Assembly (NCBI RefSeq): GCF_040546765.1
Contig: NZ_JBEPOK010000001.1
Span: forward strand, 4,836,001-4,900,000
DNA length: 64,000 nt
Source of the DNA: Arthrobacter sp. OAP107
GTDB lineage: Bacteria; Actinomycetota; Actinomycetes; Actinomycetales; Micrococcaceae
Direction of reading: 5' to 3'
Shown: positions 52,627-61,126 of the stretch, piece by piece
How the letters are laid out: each line of letters begins with the position of its first letter
Numbering within the stretch: position 1 is the first letter of the stretch
Position numbers and translations under genes: made by a program
The notes under the pieces: generated by a model
Told to the model about the DNA's origin: nothing
What the model saw: only the letters and a program-made list of their open reading frames with translations
Databases searched by the model: none

Positions 52627-52974
52627 TTACCGCTGCGCGTTCTCGAGGGCGGCCAGGTGCTCGGGGCGGACCAGGGCGGCGCGTTGCTGGTAGTCCGGGT
52701 GCTTGCGCAGCCAGAGCTTGACGTACGGGCAAACGGGCACAACGGCGATCCCGGCGTCCAGGGTATCGTCCAGCGCATCCTGGACCAGGCGCGCAGCCAG
52801 GCCCTGCCCGGCGTAGTCCTCGCTGACGGTCGTGTGGTAGAAAATCCGCTCGGGCCCATGTCCCCCGTCATACGGCAGGTAGTGCGCTTTCCCGACGACG
52901 GTGTCGCCGTCGCTGAGCTCGTAGCGGTGGCGCTCCGGGACGTGCCGGACGGTCAGGATTGTTGCTTGTTCCAA
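52627..52974 (-). CDS. Small GCN5-related N-acetyltransferase (YjdJ type)
   Basis: 115 residues from a TTG at 52974 preceded by AGGAGGAG. Short GNAT fold: GKAHYLPYDG, RIFYHTTVSEDYAGQGLAARLVQDAL (acetyl-CoA loop QGLAARL) and VVPVCPYVKLWLRKHPDYQ with the conserved PxCPFxxxW-like end. Substrate unknown. It lies 27 bp downstream of the pirin gene on the same strand and is probably co-transcribed. Confidence 0.87.
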   Translation of the reverse strand: MEQATILTVRHVPERHRYELSDGDTVVGKAHYLPYDGGHGPERIFYHTTVSEDYAGQGLAARLVQDALDDTLDAGIAVVPVCPYVKLWLRKHPDYQQRAALVRPEHLAALENAQR

Positions 52975-53001
52975 GGGTCTCCTCCTGGGGCGGATGGTCG
53001 A

Positions 53002-54015
53002 TTAGCCGCGGGGCCGAAGCCGGGCGTTGGGCAGTGCTGGGGCAGGCAGTGGCGCCGGATACCCGTCCGGGAACGGCCCGAAGCGGGGGAACGGGGCACC
53101 GTCCGGGTAAGTATCCCCCGGAGGAGGGTCCGTTGGCTCGGCGCCGATCTCTGCCTGCCAGGCCGCACGGTAGGCGACCACTTCCTCGTGGCTACGCCCG
53201 ACGAAGTTCCACCACATGACGATCTGTTCGCTGAGCGGCTCTCCGCCGAGGATCAGCAGCCGGGCCGGCGCCCGCCCGGCCTCCAGGGCAATCCTGGTCC
53301 GGCCGGGGCGCAGATAGTGCAGGTGGTCCACGGCCATGGCCGTCCCGTCGATGGAAACGTCACCGGTGTCGAGCAGGATTCCATGTTCAAAGGACGGGTC
53401 CAGGTCCAGTTCAAGCCGTCCGCCGGCGTGCAGCACCGCCTCGGCACCCAGCAGCGGCGGCGTGTAGGTGTTGACGGGCGAGGACGACCCTGCCAGCGAG
53501 CCGAGGAAAACACGCAACTCGCTGCCCTCTCCCTGTACCGGCTCGGGCGCATAGTGCTGGAAGGTCGGCGCCATGTTCCGGGTTTCCTCGGGCAGGGCGT
53601 ACCAAAGCTGCGCGCCATGGAGGACGCCGGTATCCGGGGTGGAGAACTCCTGATGGGAAATCCCCCGTCCCGCAACCATGAGGTTGACTTGTCCGGGACG
53701 GACGATCGCCTCGTATCCCGCAGAGTCGCGATGGGCCACGTTGCCGGTGAAGAGCCAGCTGACCGTTGCCAGGCCCGTGTGGGGATGGCGCGGGACTTTC
53801 ATCCCGCCCGACTCCGGGACGAGGTCCGGGCCGTAGTGGTCCAGGAAGCACCAGGCGCCGATGAGGCTGCGCTGCTTCTGGGGCAGGGTCCTGCGCACCG
53901 GCATGGCCCGCGGCCCGCCCAGGGGAACGTTCCGGGGGGCCAGGAATTCCACCGCTTCCGCATGGTCCCCCTCGGTGCAGACGATCTCCTCGGGGAAGGT
54001 TTCCAGATTGCTCAT
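53002..54015 (-). CDS. Pirin family protein
   Basis: 337 residues of the bicupin pirin fold: metal-binding HPHTGLATVSWLFTG and GRGISHQEFS, with FLDHYGPD before them and a C-terminal cupin (ARLLILGGEPLSEQ, MWWNFVGRSHEEV). Bacterial pirins can act as quercetinase-like dioxygenases or regulators. The function here is open. The ATG at 54015 has no ribosome site of its own. It overlaps the stop of a 13-codon upstream ORF that does. Confidence 0.9.
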   Translation of the reverse strand: MSNLETFPEEIVCTEGDHAEAVEFLAPRNVPLGGPRAMPVRRTLPQKQRSLIGAWCFLDHYGPDLVPESGGMKVPRHPHTGLATVSWLFTGNVAHRDSAGYEAIVRPGQVNLMVAGRGISHQEFSTPDTGVLHGAQLWYALPEETRNMAPTFQHYAPEPVQGEGSELRVFLGSLAGSSSPVNTYTPPLLGAEAVLHAGGRLELDLDPSFEHGILLDTGDVSIDGTAMAVDHLHYLRPGRTRIALEAGRAPARLLILGGEPLSEQIVMWWNFVGRSHEEVVAYRAAWQAEIGAEPTDPPPGDTYPDGAPFPRFGPFPDGYPAPLPAPALPNARLRPRG

Positions 54016-54053
54016 GCCGGTTCAGATTCATCCAGGAAAAACGGGTCGAACAT
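54012..54053 (-). CDS. Candidate 13-residue upstream ORF coupled to pirin
   Basis: Minus strand: AAGGAG (54063-54058), ATG at 54053, reading MFDPFFLDESEPA, stop TGA at 54014-54012 overlapping the pirin ATG (ATGA). The pirin start lacks its own ribosome site, so translation may depend on this leader peptide. Confidence 0.5.
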   Translation of the reverse strand: MFDPFFLDESEPA

Positions 54054-54195
54054 GGGACTCCTTAGCAGGCCTCGCGCCGGCGGCCCGACGCCGTCGAACA
54101 GAACCGACAGTTCATGCATTTGCATACACTTTATCCGGTTTCAGTACCTCGTCAAACCTACAGGGTTGGGCTGTGAAAGAAACCCCACAATTTTG

Positions 54196-54224
54196 TTGAC
54201 GCTTCAAACCCTTGGAAGGACACT
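54196..54224 (+). promoter_or_regulatory. Promoter of the F420-reductase-like gene
   Basis: TTGACG (54196-54201), 17-bp spacer, GACACT (54219-54224). It lies about 60 bp before ATG 54284, which has AGAGGAAGAAG as ribosome site. Confidence 0.5.
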
Positions 54225-54283
54225 GGGTGGGAGCTGCGAAGGACCGCAGTGCGTGTCTCGCCCAATAGAGGAAGAAGAACACA

Positions 54284-54928
54284 ATGACTGACATCACCAT
54301 CATCGGAACCGGCAACATGGCCCGCGGACTCGCGACCCGCGCCATCGCAGGCGGCAAGAGCGTCCAGCTGCTCGCCCACGAGGACAAGGCCAAGGCCGAT
54401 GCCCTCGCGGCCGAGCTTGGCGGCCAGGTGACCACCGGTGTGGTGGGTGACGACCTCAGCGGGGCCGTCGTGATTCCCGCCGTGTACTACGATCCCGCCA
54501 AGGCCGTGGTGGCAAAGTACGGCAGCGGGCTCAACGGCAAGGTGTACGTGGACATCACCAACCCGGTGGACACATCCACTTTCGAAGGGCTCAGCGTCCC
54601 CGAGGGCAGCTCCGCGGCCGAAGAGCTCCAAAAATCCACCGGAGCCAAAGTGGTGAAGGCCTTCAACACCACCTTCGCCGGGACACTGGCCTCCGGCGAC
54701 GTGGCCGGCCAGCAGCTCGACGTCCTCATCGCCGGTGATGACGAGGACGCCGTGCGGGCCGTGGCGGAGTTCGCCTCGGCGGGCGGCCTGCGGCCGATCG
54801 TCGTCGGACCCCAGCGCCGGGCCCGCCAGCTCGAACAGGCCGGGTTCCTGCACATACTGCTTTCGGCCAACGACCAGCTGCCGGAGTTCCAGTGGAACTC
54901 GGCGTTGAAGGTGGTCCCGGCCAGCTAG
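54284..54928 (+). CDS. NADPH-dependent F420 reductase-like protein
   Basis: 214 residues. Rossmann motif TIIGTGNMARGLATRAI at the start, then VVIPAVYYDPAKAVV, YVDITNPVD, KVVKAFNTTFAGTLASGD and the C-terminal RRARQLEQAGFLHI. This is the F420_oxidored/ProC-like fold. It may reduce F420 with NADPH or act on another substrate. Single-gene unit with its own promoter, convergent with the binding protein at 54955. Confidence 0.85.
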   Translation: MTDITIIGTGNMARGLATRAIAGGKSVQLLAHEDKAKADALAAELGGQVTTGVVGDDLSGAVVIPAVYYDPAKAVVAKYGSGLNGKVYVDITNPVDTSTFEGLSVPEGSSAAEELQKSTGAKVVKAFNTTFAGTLASGDVAGQQLDVLIAGDDEDAVRAVAEFASAGGLRPIVVGPQRRARQLEQAGFLHILLSANDQLPEFQWNSALKVVPAS

Positions 54929-54954
54929 CCACAGGCCGGCCAGCCGCTGGGCAG

Positions 54955-55974
54955 TTAGCTCTTGGGCAGGCCCGCCGGGTTCAGCTCCGACTTGGCGACG
55001 GCCTCCGAAGAGAGGCCCCAGCGGTCCAGGATCTTGCCGTAGGTGCCGTCCCCGATCAGGTGGTTCAGGCCGGCCTGGGCGGCTGCGGCGAAGCCGTTGC
55101 CCTTCTTGGTGGTGGCGGCGATGCTCGCCTTCAGCGGCCAGCCGCCGTCCACCAGACCCACCAGCTTGGTCTTCTCGTCCGTGGCGGCCTTGTAGGCGGC
55201 GGTGGCGTTCGGTCCGAACGTCAGGTCCGCGCGGCCGGACTGCAGCGCCAGGTTTGAGGCGGAGTCGTCGTCGTAGTACTGGAACTCGACCGGCTTCAGG
55301 CCCTTGGCCTTGTTCTCCTCATCCCAGCGCAGCAGGATGGACTCCTGGTTGGTGCCCGAGCCGACGATGATGCGCTTGCCGGCGACGTCGGGGGCGGATT
55401 CGACCTTGGTGATGTCGCTGCCGCTCTTGGCGTAGAAGCCGAGCTTGTCATCCCGGTAGCTGGCGAAGTCGAACTTGAGCTTGCGCTCCTCCGTCACGGT
55501 GACGTTGGAGAGGACCGCTTCATACTTGCCCGACTCGACGCCGAGGGGCCAGTCGGCCCAGGCGGTGGGCACGATCTCTGCTTCCAGCCCCAGCGTCTGG
55601 GCCAGTGCGACGGCGATGTCCACCTCGTTGCCCACGGGGGTCTTATTGTCGGTGGCGTAGACCGCCAGCGGCGGTGCAAACGGGCTGACGGCCACCGTCA
55701 GCTTGCCGTCCTTCTTGATGGCCTCCGGAACCAGGGCAGCGGCCGCTTTGTCCACGCTGACGGGAAAGCGGTCCTGCTCGGGCGTCAGGTTGAAGCTCTT
55801 GGCAGTCGACGTGGCTGTCTTTGTGACGGCCGGCGCATTCGCGGACGCCGCAGCCCCGGGATCAGAGCAGGCGCAGAGCGCCAGGAGAGTGGTGGCTGCC
55901 AGAGCCAGTCCCGCCCCCGGCTTGAAGCCCGGCCTGAGTGCGCCCGTGCGGGACTTGAGAGATTGACGGACCAT
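54955..55974 (-). CDS. Orphan family 3 ABC substrate-binding lipoprotein
   Basis: 339 residues from ATG 55974 behind a G-rich ribosome site; an upstream ATG at 56031 is less likely. The lipoprotein signal ends LLALCAC. Mature part: GNEVDIAVALAQTLGLEAE, YEAVLSNVTVTEERKLKFDF, IIVGSGTNQESILL and GTYGKILDRWGLSSEA. It is a full-length paralogue of the binding protein at 28244-29299, but no permease or ATPase lies beside it. It may share that importer or feed another. Confidence 0.88.
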   Translation of the reverse strand: MVRQSLKSRTGALRPGFKPGAGLALAATTLLALCACSDPGAAASANAPAVTKTATSTAKSFNLTPEQDRFPVSVDKAAAALVPEAIKKDGKLTVAVSPFAPPLAVYATDNKTPVGNEVDIAVALAQTLGLEAEIVPTAWADWPLGVESGKYEAVLSNVTVTEERKLKFDFASYRDDKLGFYAKSGSDITKVESAPDVAGKRIIVGSGTNQESILLRWDEENKAKGLKPVEFQYYDDDSASNLALQSGRADLTFGPNATAAYKAATDEKTKLVGLVDGGWPLKASIAATTKKGNGFAAAAQAGLNHLIGDGTYGKILDRWGLSSEAVAKSELNPAGLPKS

Positions 55975-56152
55975 GGTTGCCCCCTGGAAGTAACGAATGA
56001 AAAGCAGTGAATGCGAAGGTTGTGGCAGCAACTATCCGGCGGCAAAAAGCGGCGGTCAAAGCGCGGAGAAACCGGAAGATACACGGCGTAACCGCGATTC
56101 ACACGGCGTCCGAAGTCGTCACCCAGCCTGCCGGACAACCCGGGACCGGGCC

Positions 56153-56158
56153 TAGCAT
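56153..56158 (+). promoter_or_regulatory. -10 box of a probable leaderless promoter
   Basis: TAGCAT at 56153-56158 lies five bases before ATG 56164. There is no ribosome site. Same arrangement as at 34473 and 52009. Confidence 0.45.
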
Positions 56159-56163
56159 CGAGT

Positions 56164-56778
56164 ATGAGCGATCAATTCACCACCGAACGTGACAGCTACG
56201 GCAGGCTCCTCGCGGACCGTGAAGTGTGGCGGCAGGCAGGCACCCTCGCCGCAGCCGGGGAACTGACCGCGCGGTGGCTTGAGGGCACCAGCGAATACCA
56301 GCCCGGAACCCTCGCCCCGCGCTTCGACGACGAGACCCTGCCCATCGCAGGCCAGCTGGCTGAGCTCAACCGCAGCGGGCTGTTCACCAAGGAATCCCAG
56401 CCCGGCCTCGGCCCCGACGCCGGCCATGCCCAGCGCGAGTACGTCACCGGCTTCTGCTCGGCGGAGTCGGCGGCCCTTCTGCTGCGGCTGTCGGCCGGGA
56501 CGGAACTCATTGCCATCGCGCACGCCCCGGGAGAGGTCAGCCAGGCCTCCGTTCCCGTTACACTGCAGGACGGCGAAGTGGTCACCGTTCTGGGGAGCAG
56601 CGAAAATCCGGTCGAGTCGGAGCAGATCCAGGACTGGGCCCGCGAAAGCAACGAAACGCTCGCCCTCCTGCTGGCCGACTCCTGGTACGTCGAACTCCTT
56701 GACCCGGTCTGGGGCCGGCAACAGCACCTTTTGCCCGCCGTCCTGGAAACCCTGAAGTCCGCCCCGCACGAGCTGTAA
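56164..56778 (+). CDS. Hypothetical protein (DUF6919-like)
   Basis: 204 residues, soluble and acidic. The visible pattern W..AGTLAAAGELTARWLEG (residues 22-40) and PIAGQLAELNRSGLFTKESQPG resembles the uncharacterised DUF6919 type found in actinobacteria; the match is from memory of its pattern and moderate. No catalytic motif seen. It is flanked by two orphan ABC binding proteins. Confidence 0.75.
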   Translation: MSDQFTTERDSYGRLLADREVWRQAGTLAAAGELTARWLEGTSEYQPGTLAPRFDDETLPIAGQLAELNRSGLFTKESQPGLGPDAGHAQREYVTGFCSAESAALLLRLSAGTELIAIAHAPGEVSQASVPVTLQDGEVVTVLGSSENPVESEQIQDWARESNETLALLLADSWYVELLDPVWGRQQHLLPAVLETLKSAPHEL

Positions 56779-56957
56779 GCCCCCGATTCTTACGCTCTGC
56801 GACGCCGGGTGAAGCTATACGACCGCACGGATGAACGTTTGCGACGCCGGGTGAACGCCTGCGTCGGCAGCCATTGTGGCGGCCGGATTGGCCTCCGTAC
56901 GCTCAATCCAACGCTCAGCGCCATCCCCTCCGCTCCATCATCCGAAAAGGAAACATC

Positions 56958-58121
56958 ATGTCTTCGTCACCCGAGAACCCGGGCTCCACCCGGATCGCGG
57001 CGGGTCAGCCCGCCCGCCGCAAACGCCCCAGCGGACTCAAGATCGGCATTGCAGCCGGCGTCCTTGCAGTCCTGGGCGCAGGCGTCGCAGTCGCCACCAC
57101 GGCCGCCAACAACGCCGCCCCGGGGTCGGCCAGCGCGGCCGCCGTCACCAGCCCCGCCACCGAGCTGAAGCTGGGCTACTTCGGGAACATCACCCACGCC
57201 ACCGCGCTGGTCGGCGTCCAGAAGGGCTTCATCGCCAAGGAGCTCGGCGACACCAAGCTCAGCACCCAGGTGTTCAACGCCGGCCCGGCCGCCATCGAAG
57301 CGTTGAACGCCGGCGCGATCGACGCCACGTACATTGGCCCGAACCCCGCCATCAATTCGTTCGTCAAGAGCAAGGGCGAATCCATCAGCATCATCGCCGG
57401 GGCAGCTTCCGGCGGTGCCCAGCTGGTGGTAAAGCCCGAGATCAAGACCGCGGCCGACCTCAAGGGCAAAACCCTCGCCTCGCCCCAGCTCGGCGGCACC
57501 CAGGACGTGGCGCTCCGCGCCTGGCTGGGCAAGCAGGGCTACAAGACCAACACCGACGGCGGCGGGGACGTCGCCATCAACCCCACCGAAAACGCGCAGA
57601 CCCTGAAGCTGTTCCAGAACGGCAAGCTCGACGGCGCGTGGTTGCCGGAGCCGTGGGCCTCCCGTCTGGTGCTCCAGGCCGGCGCCAGGGTCCTGGTGGA
57701 CGAAAAGGACCTGTGGGACGGTTCGCTGACCGGCAAGCCCGGCGAGTTCCCCACCACCATCCTGATCGTGAACAAGAAGTTCGCCGCGGAGCACCCGCAG
57801 ACCGTGGAAGCCCTGCTCAAGGGCCACGTCGAAGCCGTGAAGTGGCTCAACGACACCCCGGCCGCCGAGAAGGCCAAGGAAGTGAACGCCGCATTGAAGG
57901 AAGCTGCCGGCAAGGCCCTCCCGCAGGAAGTCATTGACCGCTCGCTGAAGAACATCGTGTTCACGGTGGACCCGCTGGCCGGAGCGTTCAAGAAGCTGCT
58001 CCAGGACGGCGTGGACGCCGGCACCACCAAGCAGGCCGACATCAGCGGCATCTTCGACCTGGCCAAGCTGAACGAAGTCACCGGTGAAAAGACTTCCGCC
58101 GCAGGACTGGGCAAGGAATAA
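56958..58121 (+). CDS. SsuA/TauA-type ABC substrate-binding protein
   Basis: 387 residues from ATG 56958. A hydrophobic N-terminal segment (about 30-57) is present with no lipobox Cys, so it is an anchor or Sec signal. Nitrate/sulfonate-binding fold: ELKLGYFGNITHATALVGVQKG, VFNAGPAAIEALNAGAID, YIGPNPAINSF and DGAWLPEPWASRLVL. Relatives bind aliphatic sulfonates or taurine. No permease or ATPase follows before the terminator at 58154, so it is another orphan receptor. With the organosulfur-like operon it hints at sulfur scavenging. Confidence 0.88.
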   Translation: MSSSPENPGSTRIAAGQPARRKRPSGLKIGIAAGVLAVLGAGVAVATTAANNAAPGSASAAAVTSPATELKLGYFGNITHATALVGVQKGFIAKELGDTKLSTQVFNAGPAAIEALNAGAIDATYIGPNPAINSFVKSKGESISIIAGAASGGAQLVVKPEIKTAADLKGKTLASPQLGGTQDVALRAWLGKQGYKTNTDGGGDVAINPTENAQTLKLFQNGKLDGAWLPEPWASRLVLQAGARVLVDEKDLWDGSLTGKPGEFPTTILIVNKKFAAEHPQTVEALLKGHVEAVKWLNDTPAAEKAKEVNAALKEAAGKALPQEVIDRSLKNIVFTVDPLAGAFKKLLQDGVDAGTTKQADISGIFDLAKLNEVTGEKTSAAGLGKE

Positions 58122-58153
58122 CCGGAACGACAGACAATCCGGTAACAACACAA

Positions 58154-58185
58154 AGGATCCGGCGGGAACATTCCCGCCGGATCCT
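58154..58185. terminator. Terminator after the SsuA-type gene
   Basis: A perfect 15-bp inverted repeat AGGATCCGGCGGGAA / TTCCCGCCGGATCCT with a CA centre, followed by CTGTGTTT. It lies 32 bp after the stop. Confidence 0.82.
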
Positions 58186-58242
58186 CTGTGTTTCAGGTCT
58201 TAGCTCCCAGACAGCGGGAGCTGGTGACAGCGTCGGTCCCCG

Positions 58243-58710
58243 TTACAAGGCCGACGTAAAGTCCGCCGAGTATTCCGGCACGGCCGAATACTCGGGCACG
58301 GCATGCGGGTCCTCCGCGTCCTTCAGGGCGTAGTGAAAGACCATCCCGTCAGGGCTTTCCTGGCTTCCGACATATTCGGCGGCAGCCCATTCTCCGCCGG
58401 CCACGGCTCCGGCCCAGGCATGGGCCTCTTCCCAGTGCACGGCCGAGGCCCTCCGGCCCGGCTGCAGGCTCATGGACACCGCAACGCGCACCGAGGGCCG
58501 GCCCACGGAGGAACGGGGGCCGGTGAAGCCGACGATGTCCACGGAAACTCCCGGCGTGGCCAGGCACGGCCGGCGGGCCATGGTGGTGGCCGCTGCATCC
58601 AGGCCTCCGGAACCGATCTCCTGACTCGCCAGTGCGTGCATCTGGCTCCGGAATGTGTTGAGTTCCGCGCCGCATTGCGTCCGGATTCTGTGAACCAAAG
58701 CTGTGATCAT
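58243..58710 (-). CDS. Hypothetical protein (155 aa)
   Basis: 155 residues from ATG 58710, preceded by GAGGGGG; an upstream ATG at 58836 has no ribosome site. No membrane segment. Residues TALVHRIRTQCGAELNTFRS and WEEAHAWAGAVAGGEWAAAE are visible, and a short direct repeat VPEYSAVPEYSA lies near the C-terminus. Family not recognised; function unknown. Confidence 0.65.
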   Translation of the reverse strand: MITALVHRIRTQCGAELNTFRSQMHALASQEIGSGGLDAAATTMARRPCLATPGVSVDIVGFTGPRSSVGRPSVRVAVSMSLQPGRRASAVHWEEAHAWAGAVAGGEWAAAEYVGSQESPDGMVFHYALKDAEDPHAVPEYSAVPEYSADFTSAL

Positions 58711-58867
58711 GTCCCCCTCGATCCAGGGAGGGCGTTGCGCCGCCCCGTCGCTGATTATGGACTTACACAACCACCGAGTAACTTGCTTCACAACGCCCGG
58801 CGAAACCCGCCGTCGTGCAACGCAACAGTGCTTCACTTTCCGCCGTCATGCGTAACAAACGCCCGGT

Positions 58868-59584
58868 TCAGACGTGCATCCGCGCCACGAAACGGAACCT
58901 GTCCCCGCGGAACACCGACTCGGTCCACTCCACGGGGCGTCCGTCCGGGGTGAACCCGAGACGGTGGACCAGCAGCATGGGGGCACCCATTTCGACGTCC
59001 AGGAGCTGCACTTCGGCCGGCCCGGCCAGCTTGGTCTCCACGGTGTCCTCCACCTCGGCGATCCGGATTCCGTAGTCCTCGCGCAGGGCCGCGTACAGGG
59101 AACCGCGCTCCGCCACGGTCCGGGCAAGATCCGGCAGCGGCCCGGCAAGGAACGCAATCTCGTGCGCCAGCGGCTCGCCGTCCACCAGCCTGATCCGTTC
59201 CACCCGGTGGATGTCCGTTCCGGGTTCCACCGCCAGCCGGCGCGCGGTTGCCGGATCGGCCGGCAGCACGCTCACATCCACGATCCTGGCCGCAGCCGTG
59301 AGGCCCTGGCTTGCGGCGTCGTCGGAAAAGGACGTGAGCTGGCGGACGTGGGTCACCTTGGGCGGCGCCACGTAGGTCCCCCTCCCCTGCGTCCTGTCCA
59401 GGCGGCCCTCGGCCACCAGTTCGCCGATGGCCTGCCGGACCGTGGTGCGGGACGTTCCGTATTGCTCGGCGAGCGCGCGCTCGGTGGGGATCAGCGTTCC
59501 GGGCACCGCGTCCTCGATGAGGGTCAGGATCTGCTCCTTGAGTACGTAGTACTTGGGCAGGGCAGCGGCCGCGGAGGTTTCCAT
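58868..59584 (-). CDS. GntR-family regulator, NagR/DasR-like
   Basis: 238 residues from ATG 59584; a longer frame to 59866 overlaps the divergent transporter gene and is rejected. Winged HTH: IPTERALAEQYGTSRTTVRQ, then LVAEGRLDRTQGRGTYVA. The C-terminal UTRA domain: RVERIRLVDGEPLAHEIAF and LLVHRLGFTPDGRPVEW. It faces two palindromes of the DasR/NagR dre type (TTGGTCTAGGCCAA, TTGGTTTACACCAA) and divergent amino-sugar genes, so it is probably their repressor and its own. Likely effector GlcNAc-6-P or GlcN-6-P (inference). Confidence 0.92.
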   Translation of the reverse strand: METSAAAALPKYYVLKEQILTLIEDAVPGTLIPTERALAEQYGTSRTTVRQAIGELVAEGRLDRTQGRGTYVAPPKVTHVRQLTSFSDDAASQGLTAAARIVDVSVLPADPATARRLAVEPGTDIHRVERIRLVDGEPLAHEIAFLAGPLPDLARTVAERGSLYAALREDYGIRIAEVEDTVETKLAGPAEVQLLDVEMGAPMLLVHRLGFTPDGRPVEWTESVFRGDRFRFVARMHV

Positions 59585-59601
59585 GAATCTGATGGTACCT
59601 A

Positions 59602-59630
59602 TTGACACGAAAATTGGTCTAGGCCAAAAT
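59602..59630 (+). promoter_or_regulatory. Promoter of the amino-sugar operon
   Basis: TTGACA (59602-59607), 17-bp spacer, CAAAAT (59625-59630). The first dre-like palindrome fills the spacer. On the minus strand TTGGCC inside the same palindrome can act as the gntR -35 box. Confidence 0.65.
59614..59627. promoter_or_regulatory. dre-like operator 1
   Basis: TTGGTCTAGGCCAA, one mismatch from the palindromic form TGGTCTAGACCA known for DasR/NagR. It lies between the -35 and -10 boxes of the plus-strand promoter. Confidence 0.75.
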
Positions 59631-59638
59631 AAATGAAA

Positions 59639-59652
59639 TTGGTTTACACCAA
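59639..59652. promoter_or_regulatory. dre-like operator 2
   Basis: TTGGTTTACACCAA, a palindrome sharing TTGGT..A..CCAA with operator 1. Centres are 25 bp apart. It lies just after the predicted transcription start. Confidence 0.72.
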
Positions 59653-59710
59653 TTCCGGTTTGCACCGGACCCCGGCCCCAATCCCTAATCCCACTTCCAA
59701 GGACCCAAAG

Positions 59711-61126
59711 ATGTCGTTCCTGCAAGACCTGCGCCAGACGCCCCGCCTCGGCCTTCTGGTCGGCGGCACCGCCGCCACCATCGGCATAATCTATGGCTAC
59801 GACCTGTCGAATATCGCCGGCGCCCTGCTGTTCATCACCAAGGAGTTCCAGCTCTCCACCAGCCAACAGGAGCTGGTGACCACTGCCGTCGTCGTGGGTG
59901 AAGTCCTGGGCGCCATCCTCGGCGGCTGGCTCGCCAACAAGCTGGGCCGCAAGGCCTGCATGGTGGGCGTGGCCGGAGCGTATGCCGCGTTCGCGGTGCT
60001 CAGCGCCCTCGCCGCTGACGTGCCCATGCTGCTCGTGGCCCGGCTGCTCCTGGGCCTGACCATCGGCATTTCCGTGGTGGTGGTGCCCGTCTTCGTGGCG
60101 GAGTCAGCGCCGCCCAAGGTGCGCGGCGCCCTGCTCGTGGCGTACCAGGTGGCCACCGTCATCGGCATCATCATCGGCTACCTGGCCGCCTACGTCCTGT
60201 CCTCCACCGAGAACTGGCGGCTGATGCTCGGCCTGGCCGCCGTCCCCGCCCTCGCGGTCCTCGCCGTCACCCTCCGCCTCCCCGACACCGCCCGTTGGTA
60301 CATGATGCGCGGCCGCACCGAGGACGCCCGGCGCACCCTCAGCTCGATCGAGCCGGACGCCGATGTTGACGCCGAACTGGCGGACATGCGCCGCGCCATC
60401 GGCGAAGAACGCGGCGGCGGCCTGCGCGAGATGCTCCGCTCGCCGTACCTGAAGGCGACCGTGTTCGTCGTCGGCCTTGGCTTCTTCATCCAGATCACCG
60501 GTATCAACGCCGTGGTCTACTACAGCCCCCGGATCTTCGAGGCCATGGGCTTCACCGGCAACGCCGCCATCCTGCTGCTGCCCGCACTGGTCCAGGCCGC
60601 CTCCCTGGTGGCCGTGTTCGTCTCGCTGTCCCTGGTGGACCGGGTGGGCCGGCGGCCCATCCTGCTCGGCGGCATCGGCATGATGATCGCGGCCAACGCC
60701 ATCCTGGTGGGCGTCTTTATGGCCGGGCGCGACTTCGGCGGAATCCTGACCGTGGTCGGCTTCTTTGGGGTCCTGCTGTTCACCGTGGGCTTCACCTTCG
60801 GCTTCGGCGCCCTGGTCTGGGTCTACGCCGGCGAATCCTTCCCCGCCCGGCTGCGTTCCCTGGGCGCCAGCGCCATGCTGACCTCGGACCTCGTGGCCAA
60901 CGTGATCGTCGCGGCCTTCTTCCTGACCATGCTGCAGCAGCTCGGTGGCGCCGGCACGTTCGCGGTGTTCGGCGCGCTGGCCATCGCCGGCTTCATCTTC
61001 GTCCACCGCCTCGCCCCCGAAACCAAGGGCCGCAACCTCGAGGAAATCCGCCACTACTGGGAAAACGGCGCCCGCTGGCCGGAATCCACCGGCAGCACCG
61101 GCAGCAGCAAGCCGGCGGCCAAGTGA
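59711..61126 (+). CDS. Sugar-porter MFS transporter
   Basis: 471 residues from ATG 59711; an ATG at 59633 would place operator 2 inside the gene. Twelve hydrophobic segments and sugar-porter signatures: YGYDLSNIAGALLF, GWLANKLGRKACM, VAESAPPKVRGALL, DRVGRRPILLGG and RLAPETKGRNLEEI. It probably imports N-acetylglucosamine or glucosamine by proton symport, in place of a PTS or ABC system. The substrate is inferred from the kinase, SIS and nagA genes downstream. Confidence 0.9.
   Translation: MSFLQDLRQTPRLGLLVGGTAATIGIIYGYDLSNIAGALLFITKEFQLSTSQQELVTTAVVVGEVLGAILGGWLANKLGRKACMVGVAGAYAAFAVLSALAADVPMLLVARLLLGLTIGISVVVVPVFVAESAPPKVRGALLVAYQVATVIGIIIGYLAAYVLSSTENWRLMLGLAAVPALAVLAVTLRLPDTARWYMMRGRTEDARRTLSSIEPDADVDAELADMRRAIGEERGGGLREMLRSPYLKATVFVVGLGFFIQITGINAVVYYSPRIFEAMGFTGNAAILLLPALVQAASLVAVFVSLSLVDRVGRRPILLGGIGMMIAANAILVGVFMAGRDFGGILTVVGFFGVLLFTVGFTFGFGALVWVYAGESFPARLRSLGASAMLTSDLVANVIVAAFFLTMLQQLGGAGTFAVFGALAIAGFIFVHRLAPETKGRNLEEIRHYWENGARWPESTGSTGSSKPAAK

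Noticed and set aside
52657..54291. 544-codon plus-strand frame opposite GNAT and pirin genes
   Set aside because: It crosses two well-supported minus-strand genes and the divergent promoter region.
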